The notes under the pieces are model-generated. The model saw nothing but the letters and a program-made list of their open reading frames with translations, did no database searches and was not told the origin of the DNA. DNA of 58,823 nucleotides. Source: Bacteroidota bacterium (GTDB lineage Bacteria; Bacteroidota; Ignavibacteria; Ignavibacteriales; Ignavibacteriaceae). The stretch lies in assembly GCA_021813585.1 (NCBI GenBank), contig JAKAJV010000096.1, positions 1-58,823 of the forward strand, written 5' to 3'. The position numbers and the translations under genes were made by a program. This document shows positions 38,244-46,995 of this stretch, one piece after another (positions within the stretch are counted from its first letter, which is position 1; each line of letters opens with the position of its first letter).

Positions 38244-38783
38244 CTATGAATTATCCGTTTTATTTATTTCGGTTATTTCCTTCAGCGTCTGGTTATAAAT
38301 ATTGAATGCTCTATCGTCGAAGCAAACAAAAACAATTTTTTCAAAAGACTCGTCTACATTCAAAAATTCCATAGCCGTGTTCAGCGCGATGCCGCTTGCT
38401 CTTTCCAGCGGGAATCCGTACACTCCGGTACTAATAGCCGGGAAGGCGATCGATTTTAATTTGTTCTTTACCGCAAGCCGGATTGAGTTCTTATAGCAGT
38501 TTGCCAGCAGTTCATCCTCGTTGTAATTGCCTCCCCTCCAAACAGGGCCAACCGTGTGAATAATATACTTTGCCTTTAATCTAAAGCCGGGTGTAATCTT
38601 AGCATGGCCAGTAAGGCAGCCGCCGAGCGTTTTGCAGTACTCCAGAAGCTCCGGTCCGGCGGCACTGTGTATTGCACCGTCAACGCCGCCTCCGCCTAGC
38701 AGAGAGGTATTTGCAGCGTTGACGATTGCATCAACTTTTTGCTGGGTAATATCCCCGCGCAATATTCTGATTCGTTCCGACAA
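38244..38783 (-). CDS. Macrodomain protein (YmdB-like O-acetyl-ADP-ribose deacetylase)
   Basis: 179 residues. The macrodomain signature is clear: [36 protein letters not shown], the C-terminal [20 protein letters not shown] loop and IHTVGPVW. The family binds ADP-ribose and removes acetyl or ADP-ribosyl groups. The only available start is TTG at 38783 (no ATG in frame before the GGD block), giving the normal family N-terminus. No RBS is evident. It starts 41 bases after the membrane-anchored receiver/GcvH-like gene in the same orientation, so it may be the last gene of that transcript; whether it takes part in the redox system is unknown. Confidence 0.92.
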   Translation of the reverse strand: MSERIRILRGDITQQKVDAIVNAANTSLLGGGGVDGAIHSAAGPELLEYCKTLGGCLTGHAKITPGFRLKAKYIIHTVGPVWRGGNYNEDELLANCYKNSIRLAVKNKLKSIAFPAISTGVYGFPLERASGIALNTAMEFLNVDESFEKIVFVCFDDRAFNIYNQTLKEITEINKTDNS

Positions 38784-38824
38784 TTTTTTAATAATTAATT
38801 AACAAACTTACTTGTAATATAAAA

Positions 38825-39979
38825 TTATCTTTTAAAAAATTCATTAGTCATTTTGTCCCAATTTGTATCGTCGAATTTTTCGAATTCACCTACATACAGC
38901 TCGTCACCGGCGGCTGCAGCCGTGTCTTCATGAGTCGATTTTTTCTTCAGCTCGATAAATTTATCCAGCTCTGCCTGGTAAAAATTAACTGCCGCATTGC
39001 CTACGCTCAAATCCTTTAATACCTTGTCAAGGTCTTCGGCGTCTACTATGCAGAACCAGTTTGGTCCGTAAGGTGTAACATTAAGCGGCTCAAGGTTATT
39101 TTGAAGCACCGTGTTTATTCTTGTTACCTTTCCGGAGATAGGTGAATTAAAAGTAGCCGCTCTCTTTTTTTGTTTAATTGTGAACAAAGGCTGACCGGCG
39201 GATATTGTCATCCCCAGGTTCGGCAGCTCGATAGAATCTATCTTGCCGATTAATTTCCTGGCGAAATCATCAATCCCAATTTTAACCGCGCCGTCCTGTT
39301 CCATGCTTGCCCAGCAGTGGCCTTTCGAGATGAACACTCCGCCCGGGATTGCAAACTCATAAGTTCTAAAATGCTTCGACTCGGTTAAGTGAGTGATATG
39401 CACCTTCGGCTTTAGCTGCTTCTGAATCCTGTCCGTTCTTCTAATAAGAATTTTCTTGACAAAATCCAGCAGCTCGTCTTCGGTAAAAGGCTTTTGCACG
39501 TAATCCATTGCACCGAACTTCATACATTCAACCGCGGTTTCAACGGTTGCAAAGCCCGTAATAATTACAACATCAATATCCGGCCTTAAGTGCTTTACCG
39601 ATTTTGTAACTTCCACACCGTCCATTACCGGCATTTTAAGATCGGTAAATACAAAGTCGTAATGGTGCATCTGAATTAGGCCCAGGGCTTCTTTTCCGTT
39701 CTCAACGGTATCAACGCTGTATCCGTCCAATACAAGAATTTTTCTAAAGCTGTCAAGTATAACAGGCTCGTCGTCTACGCAAAGGATTTTAGCTTTCGGA
39801 TTTTCAACCTCTACGCGTTTTAAAGATTTTGCCTCACGTGAAAAATCCAGATTAAGGCTTACATTCAAAGCAGCCTCACGGTCTTTCCTCAATTGCTTTT
39901 CCTTAATGGATTTTCCGAAATATCTTATTAGAATATCCGCGATGACAAATAATATAACTGCTATAATAAGTAATGGCAT
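38825..39979 (-). CDS. Membrane-anchored response regulator fused to a GcvH-like domain
   Basis: 384 residues. A TM helix (about 3-20) is followed by a charged linker, a receiver domain (about 63-180; acidic VDDEP, phospho-Asp113 in VFTDLKMPV, Lys in YVQKPFTE) and a GcvH-like barrel-sandwich domain (about 213-315) with the H-protein landmarks H-C-W-A, VKIGIDDFARKLIGKIDSIE, LPNLG, SPISGKVTRIN and PYGPNWFCIV. By alignment to the usual S-P-x-S-G landmark, Lys272 falls where GcvH carries the lipoyl lysine, but the surrounding motif (E-S-V-K) is not conserved. Tail of about 70 residues is acidic and unassigned. RBS AAGGAG precedes the ATG. Family role is unknown; a signal-dependent partner-binding domain is an inference. 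Confidence 0.88.
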   Translation of the reverse strand: MPLLIIAVILFVIADILIRYFGKSIKEKQLRKDREAALNVSLNLDFSREAKSLKRVEVENPKAKILCVDDEPVILDSFRKILVLDGYSVDTVENGKEALGLIQMHHYDFVFTDLKMPVMDGVEVTKSVKHLRPDIDVVIITGFATVETAVECMKFGAMDYVQKPFTEDELLDFVKKILIRRTDRIQKQLKPKVHITHLTESKHFRTYEFAIPGGVFISKGHCWASMEQDGAVKIGIDDFARKLIGKIDSIELPNLGMTISAGQPLFTIKQKKRAATFNSPISGKVTRINTVLQNNLEPLNVTPYGPNWFCIVDAEDLDKVLKDLSVGNAAVNFYQAELDKFIELKKKSTHEDTAAAAGDELYVGEFEKFDDTNWDKMTNEFFKR

Positions 39980-40191
39980 TTTAAGTTCTCCTTTAGAATA
40001 ATTTTACACAGGCATTGCTGCCGATTTTATTTACCTGTTTATTTTTAATAACTCCTTAAGTCAACTCTTTCGATAGCGCATCGGAATTGTGGAGTAGTGG
40101 ATTAAAAATGTCAGTTCCAATATTCCATTATTTCACAACTCCAATGTTCCAAAGGATTGTTCAATATGAGTTATTATGTGCTTCTACCGTA

Positions 40192-40998
40192 TTACAGCCT
40201 GTCGGAACTGCAGGGCGTCAGCTGTTTCAGCTCATATTCGCTGTCCGATGGAATAACCCTGTAGAACCAGCCCTTAAAATACGGATCTTTCTCAACCAAG
40301 CTTGTTTCGCTTAAGAGCATCTCATTTTTCTCAATAATCCTTCCGCTTACCGGGCTTAGGACGGAATGATTTAATCCGTCTCTAGTCTTAAGCTGGATGC
40401 AAGAATTTCCTTGTATAATCTCGTCATCAATTTTTAATAAATCAATTTCAATTATTGGATCAATCGTCTTTAAGAATAGATCGGTTACGCCGATCAGTAT
40501 CGATCCCATATTTTCCGGCGATGCCCAGCTAGAATAACCCAGGCGGTAATACTTAGCCGGGCACGGCACATAAATAATGGACGCATCGTTGTTGCCGCTT
40601 GAGTATTTGGCAAGCGACTTCTGAATATCCAGGTACCTTAATCCTCTATAGACAGAATTCGTCAGCTCGTCTGCCGTGAACGGCTTGGGTATAAAATCAA
40701 TTGCGCCGTTATAGAGCGATCTTACAGCGTTCTCAACAGTTGAGAAGCCGGTAGTCATTATTACTGGAGACATGATGTTGTTTTTAACTACCTCATCCAG
40801 AAATTGGAACCCGTCGACTTCGGGCATCATTATGTCGCAGATAATTATTTTATAAACGTTCTTTTTTATTTTTAGGATAGCGTCGGCAGCGTTGATGGAA
40901 GAATCAACTTTTAGTCCTTCGGCCGCGCATATTTTTGAAACGGCGTCTACGATTACCTGTTCATCGTCAATAACCAGTATGTCGAATTGCTTGTTCAT
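40192..40998 (-). CDS. Response regulator fused to a GcvH-like domain lacking the lipoyl lysine
   Basis: 268 residues. Receiver domain 1-120: acidic IDDEQ, phospho-Asp55 in IIICDIMMPEVDG, Lys in FIPKPFTAD. The C-terminal part (about 150-250) follows the H-protein template: Y-S-S-W-A, ILIGVTDLFLKTID, LSPVSGRIIEKN and a closing Y-F-K-G-W-F-Y-R-V. The position seven residues before S-P is Gly, so no lipoyl attachment is expected. Its start overlaps the stop of the upstream haem-motif kinase (ATGA), so this is the cognate receiver. The 212-base gap to the next gene holds no gene. Confidence 0.88.
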   Translation of the reverse strand: MNKQFDILVIDDEQVIVDAVSKICAAEGLKVDSSINAADAILKIKKNVYKIIICDIMMPEVDGFQFLDEVVKNNIMSPVIMTTGFSTVENAVRSLYNGAIDFIPKPFTADELTNSVYRGLRYLDIQKSLAKYSSGNNDASIIYVPCPAKYYRLGYSSWASPENMGSILIGVTDLFLKTIDPIIEIDLLKIDDEIIQGNSCIQLKTRDGLNHSVLSPVSGRIIEKNEMLLSETSLVEKDPYFKGWFYRVIPSDSEYELKQLTPCSSDRL

Positions 40999-42863
40999 TT
41001 TATTTGCTGCATCGGCAGTCTAATTGTAAAAGATGTACCTTTGTCTAATTCGCTTTCAACATTAATTGTGCCGTTATGGTTGTCGATAATTCCCCAAATA
41101 ACTGCCAGTCCTAGTCCCGTTCCTTTTTGTCCTTTCGTGCTGTAAAATGGTTCAAAAATCTTGGGTAGGTCTTCTTTGGAAATACCGCAGCCTGTATCCG
41201 AAATTTTAACTTCTATATAATCCTTTTTTCCGCTCATGTCAACAGCGTCCCATTTCTGCCAGTCGCATCCTCTCTTTGTGCAGCCTTCGAACATGCCGTT
41301 TGATGTAACCTCGAAATAAAATACAGGCGAGCCGCACTTGGGGCATTTCTTCCCTTCCTCAATCAAAGAGATGCCGCATTGAGGGCATGCAAACTGCACT
41401 TCCTTTTTCTCATCAATTTCAATTCCGTACTGGTGGCGGCATTTGCCGTACATGGGGTCTAGGTTAATAAATCCTTCCTCGCCGTTCGAACGAGCTTTAA
41501 CCTTTATGGAAGGCATTCCGCCTATCTTAACCTCGTTGTCCATTAGATCGTGCCGCTTTGGGCATACTGCCTTTTTAACGTGGGTTATTCCGTAAGGCGA
41601 CAGGCTTAACAGGGAAGACGAAACAGTAATTGTACCGCCGTCTTTTCCTATTGCATCCGATGCGTTTACAATCAAGTTGATATACACCTGCTGTATCTGG
41701 TTAGCATCTACTGTTATGTCCGGCAGGTTCGGCTCGAGATTTTTAACAAGCTTTATATGGTTTAATGAAAGCTGGTTCTCAACAACGCTTATTGCATTGG
41801 CAAGTATTTCATTAATATTTGCCTGGTTCTTTTTCGGCACCGACTGCCTTGCAAAATCCAAAAGGCTTTTTACAATCTCGCGGCTCCTTTTGGTTTCGCG
41901 GACAATAACTTTCAAGTCCTCCTGCAGCTCCGGGTTGTCCTGAGTTCGCTTTAAGAGAAAGCTGCTGTAAGTAAGCACACCGGTCAAAGGATTATTTATT
42001 TCGTGGGCAACGCCTGCAGCCAGCCTTCCCAGCGAGGCCATTTTATCCGACTGGAATAGCTGCAGCCTGGCTTCGGAAAGTTTCTTTGTCATATTATTGA
42101 ATGAACGCGCCAGCACGCCCATATCGTCGTTTCGTATGTTCTGTATGGTATAGTTTAAATTGCCGGTACCTACCTGGTTGGTTGCATATAATAGTTCCTT
42201 AATAGGTTTGTCTACCCAGCGCTTAACAAAGAAGCCTATGAGCAGGCTTAAAACTATTATTGCGGTAATTGCAAAGATTACAATTTCCATCTCCCCGTTT
42301 TTAATTTGCTTGTCTACTTCTTCCAATGAAATTGTAACATCTAGAACGCCGAGCACTGTTTGGCTTTTTGAATGTGCATGGCAGTCAGCCTCGTAACACG
42401 ACTTCTCGTTGTATATCGGGCTAATTATTCCCATTACTCTGTTAGAGCCTGGCGAGGTTCTGAAAATTCTCGTCCTGTCTTTTATCGGAAGCCTTTCCAG
42501 CGGCTTATTGGCGGCGTGGCAGGCATAGCAGCTTTCCTCTTTTTTATCCACCATCTTTCCTATATCTTCTGCATGCGAAGAATAGATTATCGCACCCACT
42601 TTGTTCAGAACCCGTACATCGCGTATCCCCGGCTGCTGTCCTATTGTATTTATAATCTTATTTATTCTGTCCCTCTGGTTAAGAAGCATGTCGTATCTTG
42701 TGCTATGCTTTACCGTTTCACTCAATTGGTTGGCGCTTCTCTCCACCTCTGCAAGCAGACTGTTGCTGTGGGATTGGATATTGAAATAAGCAAATACTCC
42801 AATGGTAATAAGAGCAGTTAAACCCACAGCAACAATTAATTTGAAACCTATTTTCCTAAACAT
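40995..42863 (-). CDS. Haem-motif sensor histidine kinase with a zinc-ribbon insertion inside the HATPase domain
   Basis: 622 residues. TM1 about 8-27; periplasmic sensor about 30-190 with two haem-type motifs, C112-Y-A-C-H116 and the long form C156-Y-E-A-D-C-H162; TM2 about 193-212; HAMP about 213-265; HisKA with His287 in GVAHEINNP; HATPase N box near Asn400 (NLIVNASDAI), G1 box DTGCGISKEDL (about 556-566), and G2 GTGLGLAVIWG. Between N box and G1 box, about 420-548, sits an extra block of eight cysteines (434, 475, 493, 496, 507, 510, 528, 533), with paired CPQCG and KCPKCG as in a zinc ribbon. The periplasmic part resembles that of the kinase at 48261-49844; that one has no insertion. It overlaps its receiver by four bases. 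Confidence 0.9.
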   Translation of the reverse strand: MFRKIGFKLIVAVGLTALITIGVFAYFNIQSHSNSLLAEVERSANQLSETVKHSTRYDMLLNQRDRINKIINTIGQQPGIRDVRVLNKVGAIIYSSHAEDIGKMVDKKEESCYACHAANKPLERLPIKDRTRIFRTSPGSNRVMGIISPIYNEKSCYEADCHAHSKSQTVLGVLDVTISLEEVDKQIKNGEMEIVIFAITAIIVLSLLIGFFVKRWVDKPIKELLYATNQVGTGNLNYTIQNIRNDDMGVLARSFNNMTKKLSEARLQLFQSDKMASLGRLAAGVAHEINNPLTGVLTYSSFLLKRTQDNPELQEDLKVIVRETKRSREIVKSLLDFARQSVPKKNQANINEILANAISVVENQLSLNHIKLVKNLEPNLPDITVDANQIQQVYINLIVNASDAIGKDGGTITVSSSLLSLSPYGITHVKKAVCPKRHDLMDNEVKIGGMPSIKVKARSNGEEGFINLDPMYGKCRHQYGIEIDEKKEVQFACPQCGISLIEEGKKCPKCGSPVFYFEVTSNGMFEGCTKRGCDWQKWDAVDMSGKKDYIEVKISDTGCGISKEDLPKIFEPFYSTKGQKGTGLGLAVIWGIIDNHNGTINVESELDKGTSFTIRLPMQQIK

Positions 42864-42942
42864 TTCCTTATAGTCCTAAAGCCTAACCGTATCTTTAATT
42901 TATAAATAAAATCTAAATAATATTATCCATTCTTAAAAAAAA

Positions 42943-44127
42943 TTATTTTAAAGATTTAATTTTTTTAGACGGTATTTTGCCGACTGTCTTTCCCGGCCTG
43001 TCTTTGGGGAAGTTCTTGTCGTCATGACAGCTTGAGCAAACCGGCGGTTTTGAAAAATCTTTATTCTCATGGCAGTTCTCGCACTCCAGCGAAGAGTGGT
43101 TTTCATCCAGCTTTAAGCCCGCAGCCGAGTGATCGAATTTTCCCTGAATAAAATTATTATGGCAGCTCGTGCACGCCGGGTCAAGCTTTTCAAATTTTTT
43201 AACGCTGCCATGGCATTTTGAACATGATAGGTTTTCATGAAATTTATTCAGCGCCCAGCCTGTAGATGCTTCATGATTAAACGGGCCGGACGGTTTTTCC
43301 AAATGACAGGTACTGCACTTGTCATCCTGATGGCATGAGAAGCATGGCTTATGATGCTGCTGCTCGGGCTTATGCATTTTTATAGGCGCGCCGCTCAATG
43401 AAGTTACAATCATTGTCGCTTTTCCTTTATCGTGGCATTGGGAACAGTTCTGCTGCTTATGGCAGTCAACGCAGTTAGCACCAAACACTTTTACATGCTC
43501 ATCATGATAGAAGGTTACGTACTTGCCGCTTTTATATTTCGTCTCGAATATGAGCTTCTTCGGCTCTGCTATTTCAGGGTGTATTTTTCCAGTCATCTTT
43601 TTTATTGAAGAACTTATTGCTGCAGATTCGTTTGAGCCTTTCTCTGCATGGCAAGATGTACAATCAATCCTATGGCTCCATTCCCTATGGCAGTTAATAC
43701 ACTGCTGATGATAAGCTGCTTCCAGATCGGGTTTACTTATGTCGTCTCTCTGCCTTTTGGTTTCGTGGCAGTTTATGCACGGCTGTATTGGACCGATAGT
43801 ATTGAAGTGGTGACATGTCTGGCATCCGCCGGACATCTCGGACATTTGAGCGTGAGTACGGTGCGGAAAAACTACAGGCGCATATCGGTTTGACAGTTCT
43901 TTCATTACTTCTACTTCCGGGGACTGCGCGGGTGTCTGGTTTACAGTTGTCATTTCGGCTCTCGGGCAGGCGTTAAGACACGGATCTTTACTTGTAGGAA
44001 CATTGCATGAATGACACGTCTTGCAGGTTAAGCCTGTTAGCGGATGATTTTTACTTACTTTTGCCTGTCCGAATAACGTAGCATTTATTAAAACAAATAA
44101 CGAAATAAAAATAATTCTTCTAATCAT
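42943..44127 (-). CDS. Periplasmic multihaem c-type cytochrome (13 CxxCH motifs)
   Basis: 394 residues with a signal peptide (about 1-20, ending LFGQA). Thirteen CxxCH motifs are readable: CKTCH, CQTCH, CINCH (twice), CTSCH (twice), CVDCH, CSQCH, CFSCH, CSTCH, CSKCH, CENCH and CSSCH. Spacing is that of a cytochrome c3/class III-type chain, with many extra His as axial ligands. Its ATG overlaps the NrfD-type stop (ATGA), tying it to the membrane complex. It would carry electrons between that complex and periplasmic acceptors or donors. No catalytic signature of nitrite, sulfite or hydroxylamine reductase is seen. Strong RBS GGGGGAG. Confidence 0.93.
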   Translation of the reverse strand: MIRRIIFISLFVLINATLFGQAKVSKNHPLTGLTCKTCHSCNVPTSKDPCLNACPRAEMTTVNQTPAQSPEVEVMKELSNRYAPVVFPHRTHAQMSEMSGGCQTCHHFNTIGPIQPCINCHETKRQRDDISKPDLEAAYHQQCINCHREWSHRIDCTSCHAEKGSNESAAISSSIKKMTGKIHPEIAEPKKLIFETKYKSGKYVTFYHDEHVKVFGANCVDCHKQQNCSQCHDKGKATMIVTSLSGAPIKMHKPEQQHHKPCFSCHQDDKCSTCHLEKPSGPFNHEASTGWALNKFHENLSCSKCHGSVKKFEKLDPACTSCHNNFIQGKFDHSAAGLKLDENHSSLECENCHENKDFSKPPVCSSCHDDKNFPKDRPGKTVGKIPSKKIKSLK

Positions 44128-45368
44128 TTTTGGCTCCCCCTAATTGTAAATTTTGTTTGAATCATATATTGTTTATCTGGCAGACTGATTACCGGGAAAT
44201 TGATAACAATTAATCTGTAAGCCAAAATTAAAAGAGCAATAAAGCCTATTGTTACGGATAGCTCTCCGACTGAAGGATAATATGCCCCGTATGAATAAGG
44301 CGGATGATACGCGATTATAAAATTATTTATCCGGTTTAGCAGCACTCCGAATATTACCAGCGACGATGCTATAAATAGCAGGATCTTTGATTTAAGCACG
44401 GTCTCGGACAGGAACATCCTTAGCGGGATAATCGCACCGAATAGGACTTCGATTATAAACATTACACTCTGAACGTTAAATTGAAGTAAGTATACAAACG
44501 TACCCCGTATAACTATATCACCTATTTTGAATGCCAGGTAAATTCCCAGTATTGGCGGAACTATTCTTCCAAGTGAAGACAGTACTTCCATTTCCGGTTT
44601 TAAACCCAACGACTTTGATGCGATGAGCGATTCGAATATTACCATCGGAAATCCTACCGATATAGCCGATAAAAGAAAAAGCAATGGCAGTATAGGCGTC
44701 TGCCAGAGCGGGTGCATTTTAGGGCCGGCAATTATCATTAACGTACCTAATGAAGACTGGTGCAATGTAGAAAGTACCACACCAAGTATGATAAAGAAAA
44801 ACATTACCTTTGCCAAACCTTTATCCAGTATGCGCAGGAACTTATTTAGAGGCTTATTCAAGAAAGAGAAGAAGCTTTTTAGCCTGACATTCCCGATAAA
44901 CCTCTCAGTCACTATCGGAAGGAATTCAATATATAGAGTGGTAACGTACATAATTACGCATATGCCTACTTCGAACAAAGCGGAATTCCCGTTCCAAAAA
45001 ACAAGCGGGTGCCAGATGTAATACCACCTTCCTATATCTACAGAAACACCCAGCGCAACAAATGTATAACCCAGCATTGCGGTTAATAATGCAGGTCTAA
45101 TTATTGCGTGGTACTTTTCTCTATGCATTACATGGCCGAGTGCGGCTGTTGTAAATCCGCCGGCGGCTAGTGCAACGCCGGCTGCCACGTCAACGCCAAT
45201 CCAAATTCCCCACGGATACTGGTTATTTAAATTTGTTACCGCACCTATTCCGAATAGGAACCTGCCTGCTAAAAACACCAATCCGTTAAGCGCTATTAAC
45301 GATAAGACGATTACACCGGGAGTAAAATATTTCTTTTCAACCTGGAGCGGTTTCATTAAGTCTTCCAT
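44124..45368 (-). CDS. NrfD/HybB-type integral membrane quinone oxidoreductase subunit
   Basis: 414 residues with about ten predicted hydrophobic helices. The opening after the first helix (NNQYPWGIWIGVDVAAGVAL) and SVDIGRWYYIWHP are typical of the HybB branch of the NrfD/PsrC family, which exchanges electrons between quinone and a periplasmic FeS subunit without haem or other cofactor. With the Tat-exported four-cluster protein upstream and the multihaem cytochrome downstream it forms a HybA/HybB/cytochrome-like complex. No hydrogenase or molybdopterin catalytic subunit is encoded in the window, so the complex may be a quinone:cytochrome oxidoreductase. RBS AGGAGG, 7 bases before ATG. Confidence 0.93.
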   Translation of the reverse strand: MEDLMKPLQVEKKYFTPGVIVLSLIALNGLVFLAGRFLFGIGAVTNLNNQYPWGIWIGVDVAAGVALAAGGFTTAALGHVMHREKYHAIIRPALLTAMLGYTFVALGVSVDIGRWYYIWHPLVFWNGNSALFEVGICVIMYVTTLYIEFLPIVTERFIGNVRLKSFFSFLNKPLNKFLRILDKGLAKVMFFFIILGVVLSTLHQSSLGTLMIIAGPKMHPLWQTPILPLLFLLSAISVGFPMVIFESLIASKSLGLKPEMEVLSSLGRIVPPILGIYLAFKIGDIVIRGTFVYLLQFNVQSVMFIIEVLFGAIIPLRMFLSETVLKSKILLFIASSLVIFGVLLNRINNFIIAYHPPYSYGAYYPSVGELSVTIGFIALLILAYRLIVINFPVISLPDKQYMIQTKFTIRGSQK

Positions 45369-45378
45369 TTGTTTCCTC

Positions 45379-46272
45379 CTATTCGGCTTCTTTTCTTTTT
45401 TTAGTAATCCACATTATACCGCCCAGGATTGCATAAAAGAAAACCGGCGGAACAAAGTAAGCAAAAATTCCATGCTGTATCGATTCTGAAGTTCCGGGCA
45501 TCGGCTTATCTCCCGGATTAGGAAAGGCGATCTTGGCAAAGTCCTGGTTAGCAAGATACAGCCACGATGTTCCTCCTGCTTCATTCTCTCCGTAAATATG
45601 GTCGATGTATCGGTCGGGATTATGTTTAATTTTATCTCGCGCAATTTTTATCAGCTCCGATCTGGGTCCATAGGTAAGAGTTTCAACCGGACAAATCTCT
45701 ACACAAGCCGGCAGCTTTCCTATCTTGGTCCTTTCAAAGCAGAAATCGCATTTCATAATTTTAGGATTCAGTGCCTTGTCATATTGAAATGAGGGAACCT
45801 GGAAAGGACACGCAACCATGCAGTAACGGCAGCCGATGCATTTATCTGTATCCCAAATTACCGATCCGTTTTCTTCCTTTGACATAGCTCCGACGATGCA
45901 TGCGGATACACATGAAGGATGGTCGCAATGCATACACTGTACTTTAACATCCGTCGGTATATTTAAATTTTGAGGATTTGAAAATTCGTTAACTACTGTT
46001 AAAGCTCCCTCTGAAGGTCTGCGTAATTTTTTAAATGCCGTTCTATCCGAGTAACTTTCTTTAGGTTTTGTCGGAAGTTCGTGGGCAACTTTACACGCCC
46101 ATTCGCAGTTACGGCATCCTATACACACCGTTGTGTCAACCAGAACTCCCATTCTGTCTTCCGAAAGGATTTCTTTTGGTTTGGCCTTTGTTTTGTTTGT
46201 TGAGAGCCCTGCAATAGCGGTACTCAGGATCGCACTTGTTTTTAAGAAGTCTCTTCGATTTTGTTTTTGCAT
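45379..46272 (-). CDS. Tat-exported four-cluster [4Fe-4S] ferredoxin-like subunit (HybA/PsrB type)
   Basis: 297 residues from ATG 46272, which has RBS GGGGAC 7 bases ahead; the frame is open from a TTG 24 bases earlier, but that would place eight residues before the Tat signal. QNRRDFLKT plus a hydrophobic stretch is a twin-arginine signal. Sixteen cysteines form four clusters: CIGCRNCEWAC, CMHCDHPSCVSAC, CIGCRYCMVAC and CDFCFERTK..ACVEIC with paired CP motifs. A C-terminal membrane helix (about 268-288) anchors it, as in HybA. It delivers electrons between the NrfD-like subunit and a periplasmic partner, probably the multihaem protein. First gene of the minus-strand operon; NrfD follows after 10 bases. 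Confidence 0.93.
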   Translation of the reverse strand: MQKQNRRDFLKTSAILSTAIAGLSTNKTKAKPKEILSEDRMGVLVDTTVCIGCRNCEWACKVAHELPTKPKESYSDRTAFKKLRRPSEGALTVVNEFSNPQNLNIPTDVKVQCMHCDHPSCVSACIVGAMSKEENGSVIWDTDKCIGCRYCMVACPFQVPSFQYDKALNPKIMKCDFCFERTKIGKLPACVEICPVETLTYGPRSELIKIARDKIKHNPDRYIDHIYGENEAGGTSWLYLANQDFAKIAFPNPGDKPMPGTSESIQHGIFAYFVPPVFFYAILGGIMWITKKRKEAE

Positions 46273-46995
46273 TTTAGAGTCCCCATTAGTTTTCAAATTA
46301 TAAAGTCTATTAGAAAATTAAATTATTTGCCTTTAGCTATTATTGATAATATAAAACTATGCCAAGAATAGCTTTTTCCAAACCAAATTATTTCCCCATT
46401 GCTTAATCTTAAAATTTCTAATTTTAGATTAATTTTTTTCATCAAATTATTTCTAAGTACTTCTTGTTGTTTCTCACTAATGGAAAATAGTGTAAAATTT
46501 TTTTGCTGTATATGAGAAATAGTCTATTTATGAATGCTGGTATTTTAAACAAATTAAAATCTATCATGTGCAGTTGGAGCCCTATCTATCGATGCGATAT
46601 GCTTGTTAACGAATAACAGTTGTTAAAGGGCCAATAATTTGCACCGGCATTAACAATAGTCATATTTTTACTAAATTAAATTAATAGTAAGAATTACATT
46701 TCGTTTGTATACGGAATGTTTTAATTAAGATATTTTAAAAAATGGAAAACTTATTTTCTTCTTTTGGAATTAACATTAGCCTTGTTAGAATTAAATCTGA
46801 GTGAATTAAACATTTTAGTATATCCAGGAAGCTGATTAACTGCGGATTTATCAATCATCATTTACCTTTTGTACTCAAAGGAGAAAATAAATTTGCGGTT
46901 CCGTTGTTGCCGAGAAGAATTGATAGGCTCAAGCATTCTGGCTCGTAGTTTGTATGTAAAATATTTACAAGACTACAAATAAAAGGGGTAGTTAC
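46273..46995. other. 723-base gene-free divergent intergenic region of the redox locus
   Basis: Very AT-rich and without any open frame of more than about 30 codons with coding character. Both gene sets of the locus are transcribed away from it, so promoters and regulator sites of both operons must lie here. I see no long inverted repeat; short imperfect symmetry (TTAAC..GTTAA near 46605-46625) is not convincing. A small RNA is possible but not supported by any structure I can see. Confidence 0.5.

Noticed and set aside
40087-40314. 75-residue plus-strand frame between the receiver fusions
   Set aside because: Overlaps the receiver gene on the other strand, no RBS or family match.
42372-42821. 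149-residue plus-strand frame inside the haem-motif kinase
   Set aside because: Antisense shadow; the minus strand carries the clear kinase.
46495-46620. Short open frames of about 20 to 30 codons in the divergent gap
   Set aside because: No RBS, no recognisable protein character, AT-rich chance frames.
46930-46960. Sigma-54 promoter-like TGGCTC-N5-TTGTA before the small GcvH-like gene
   Set aside because: The -12 GC is absent, and the local NtrC-type regulator lacks GAFTGA.
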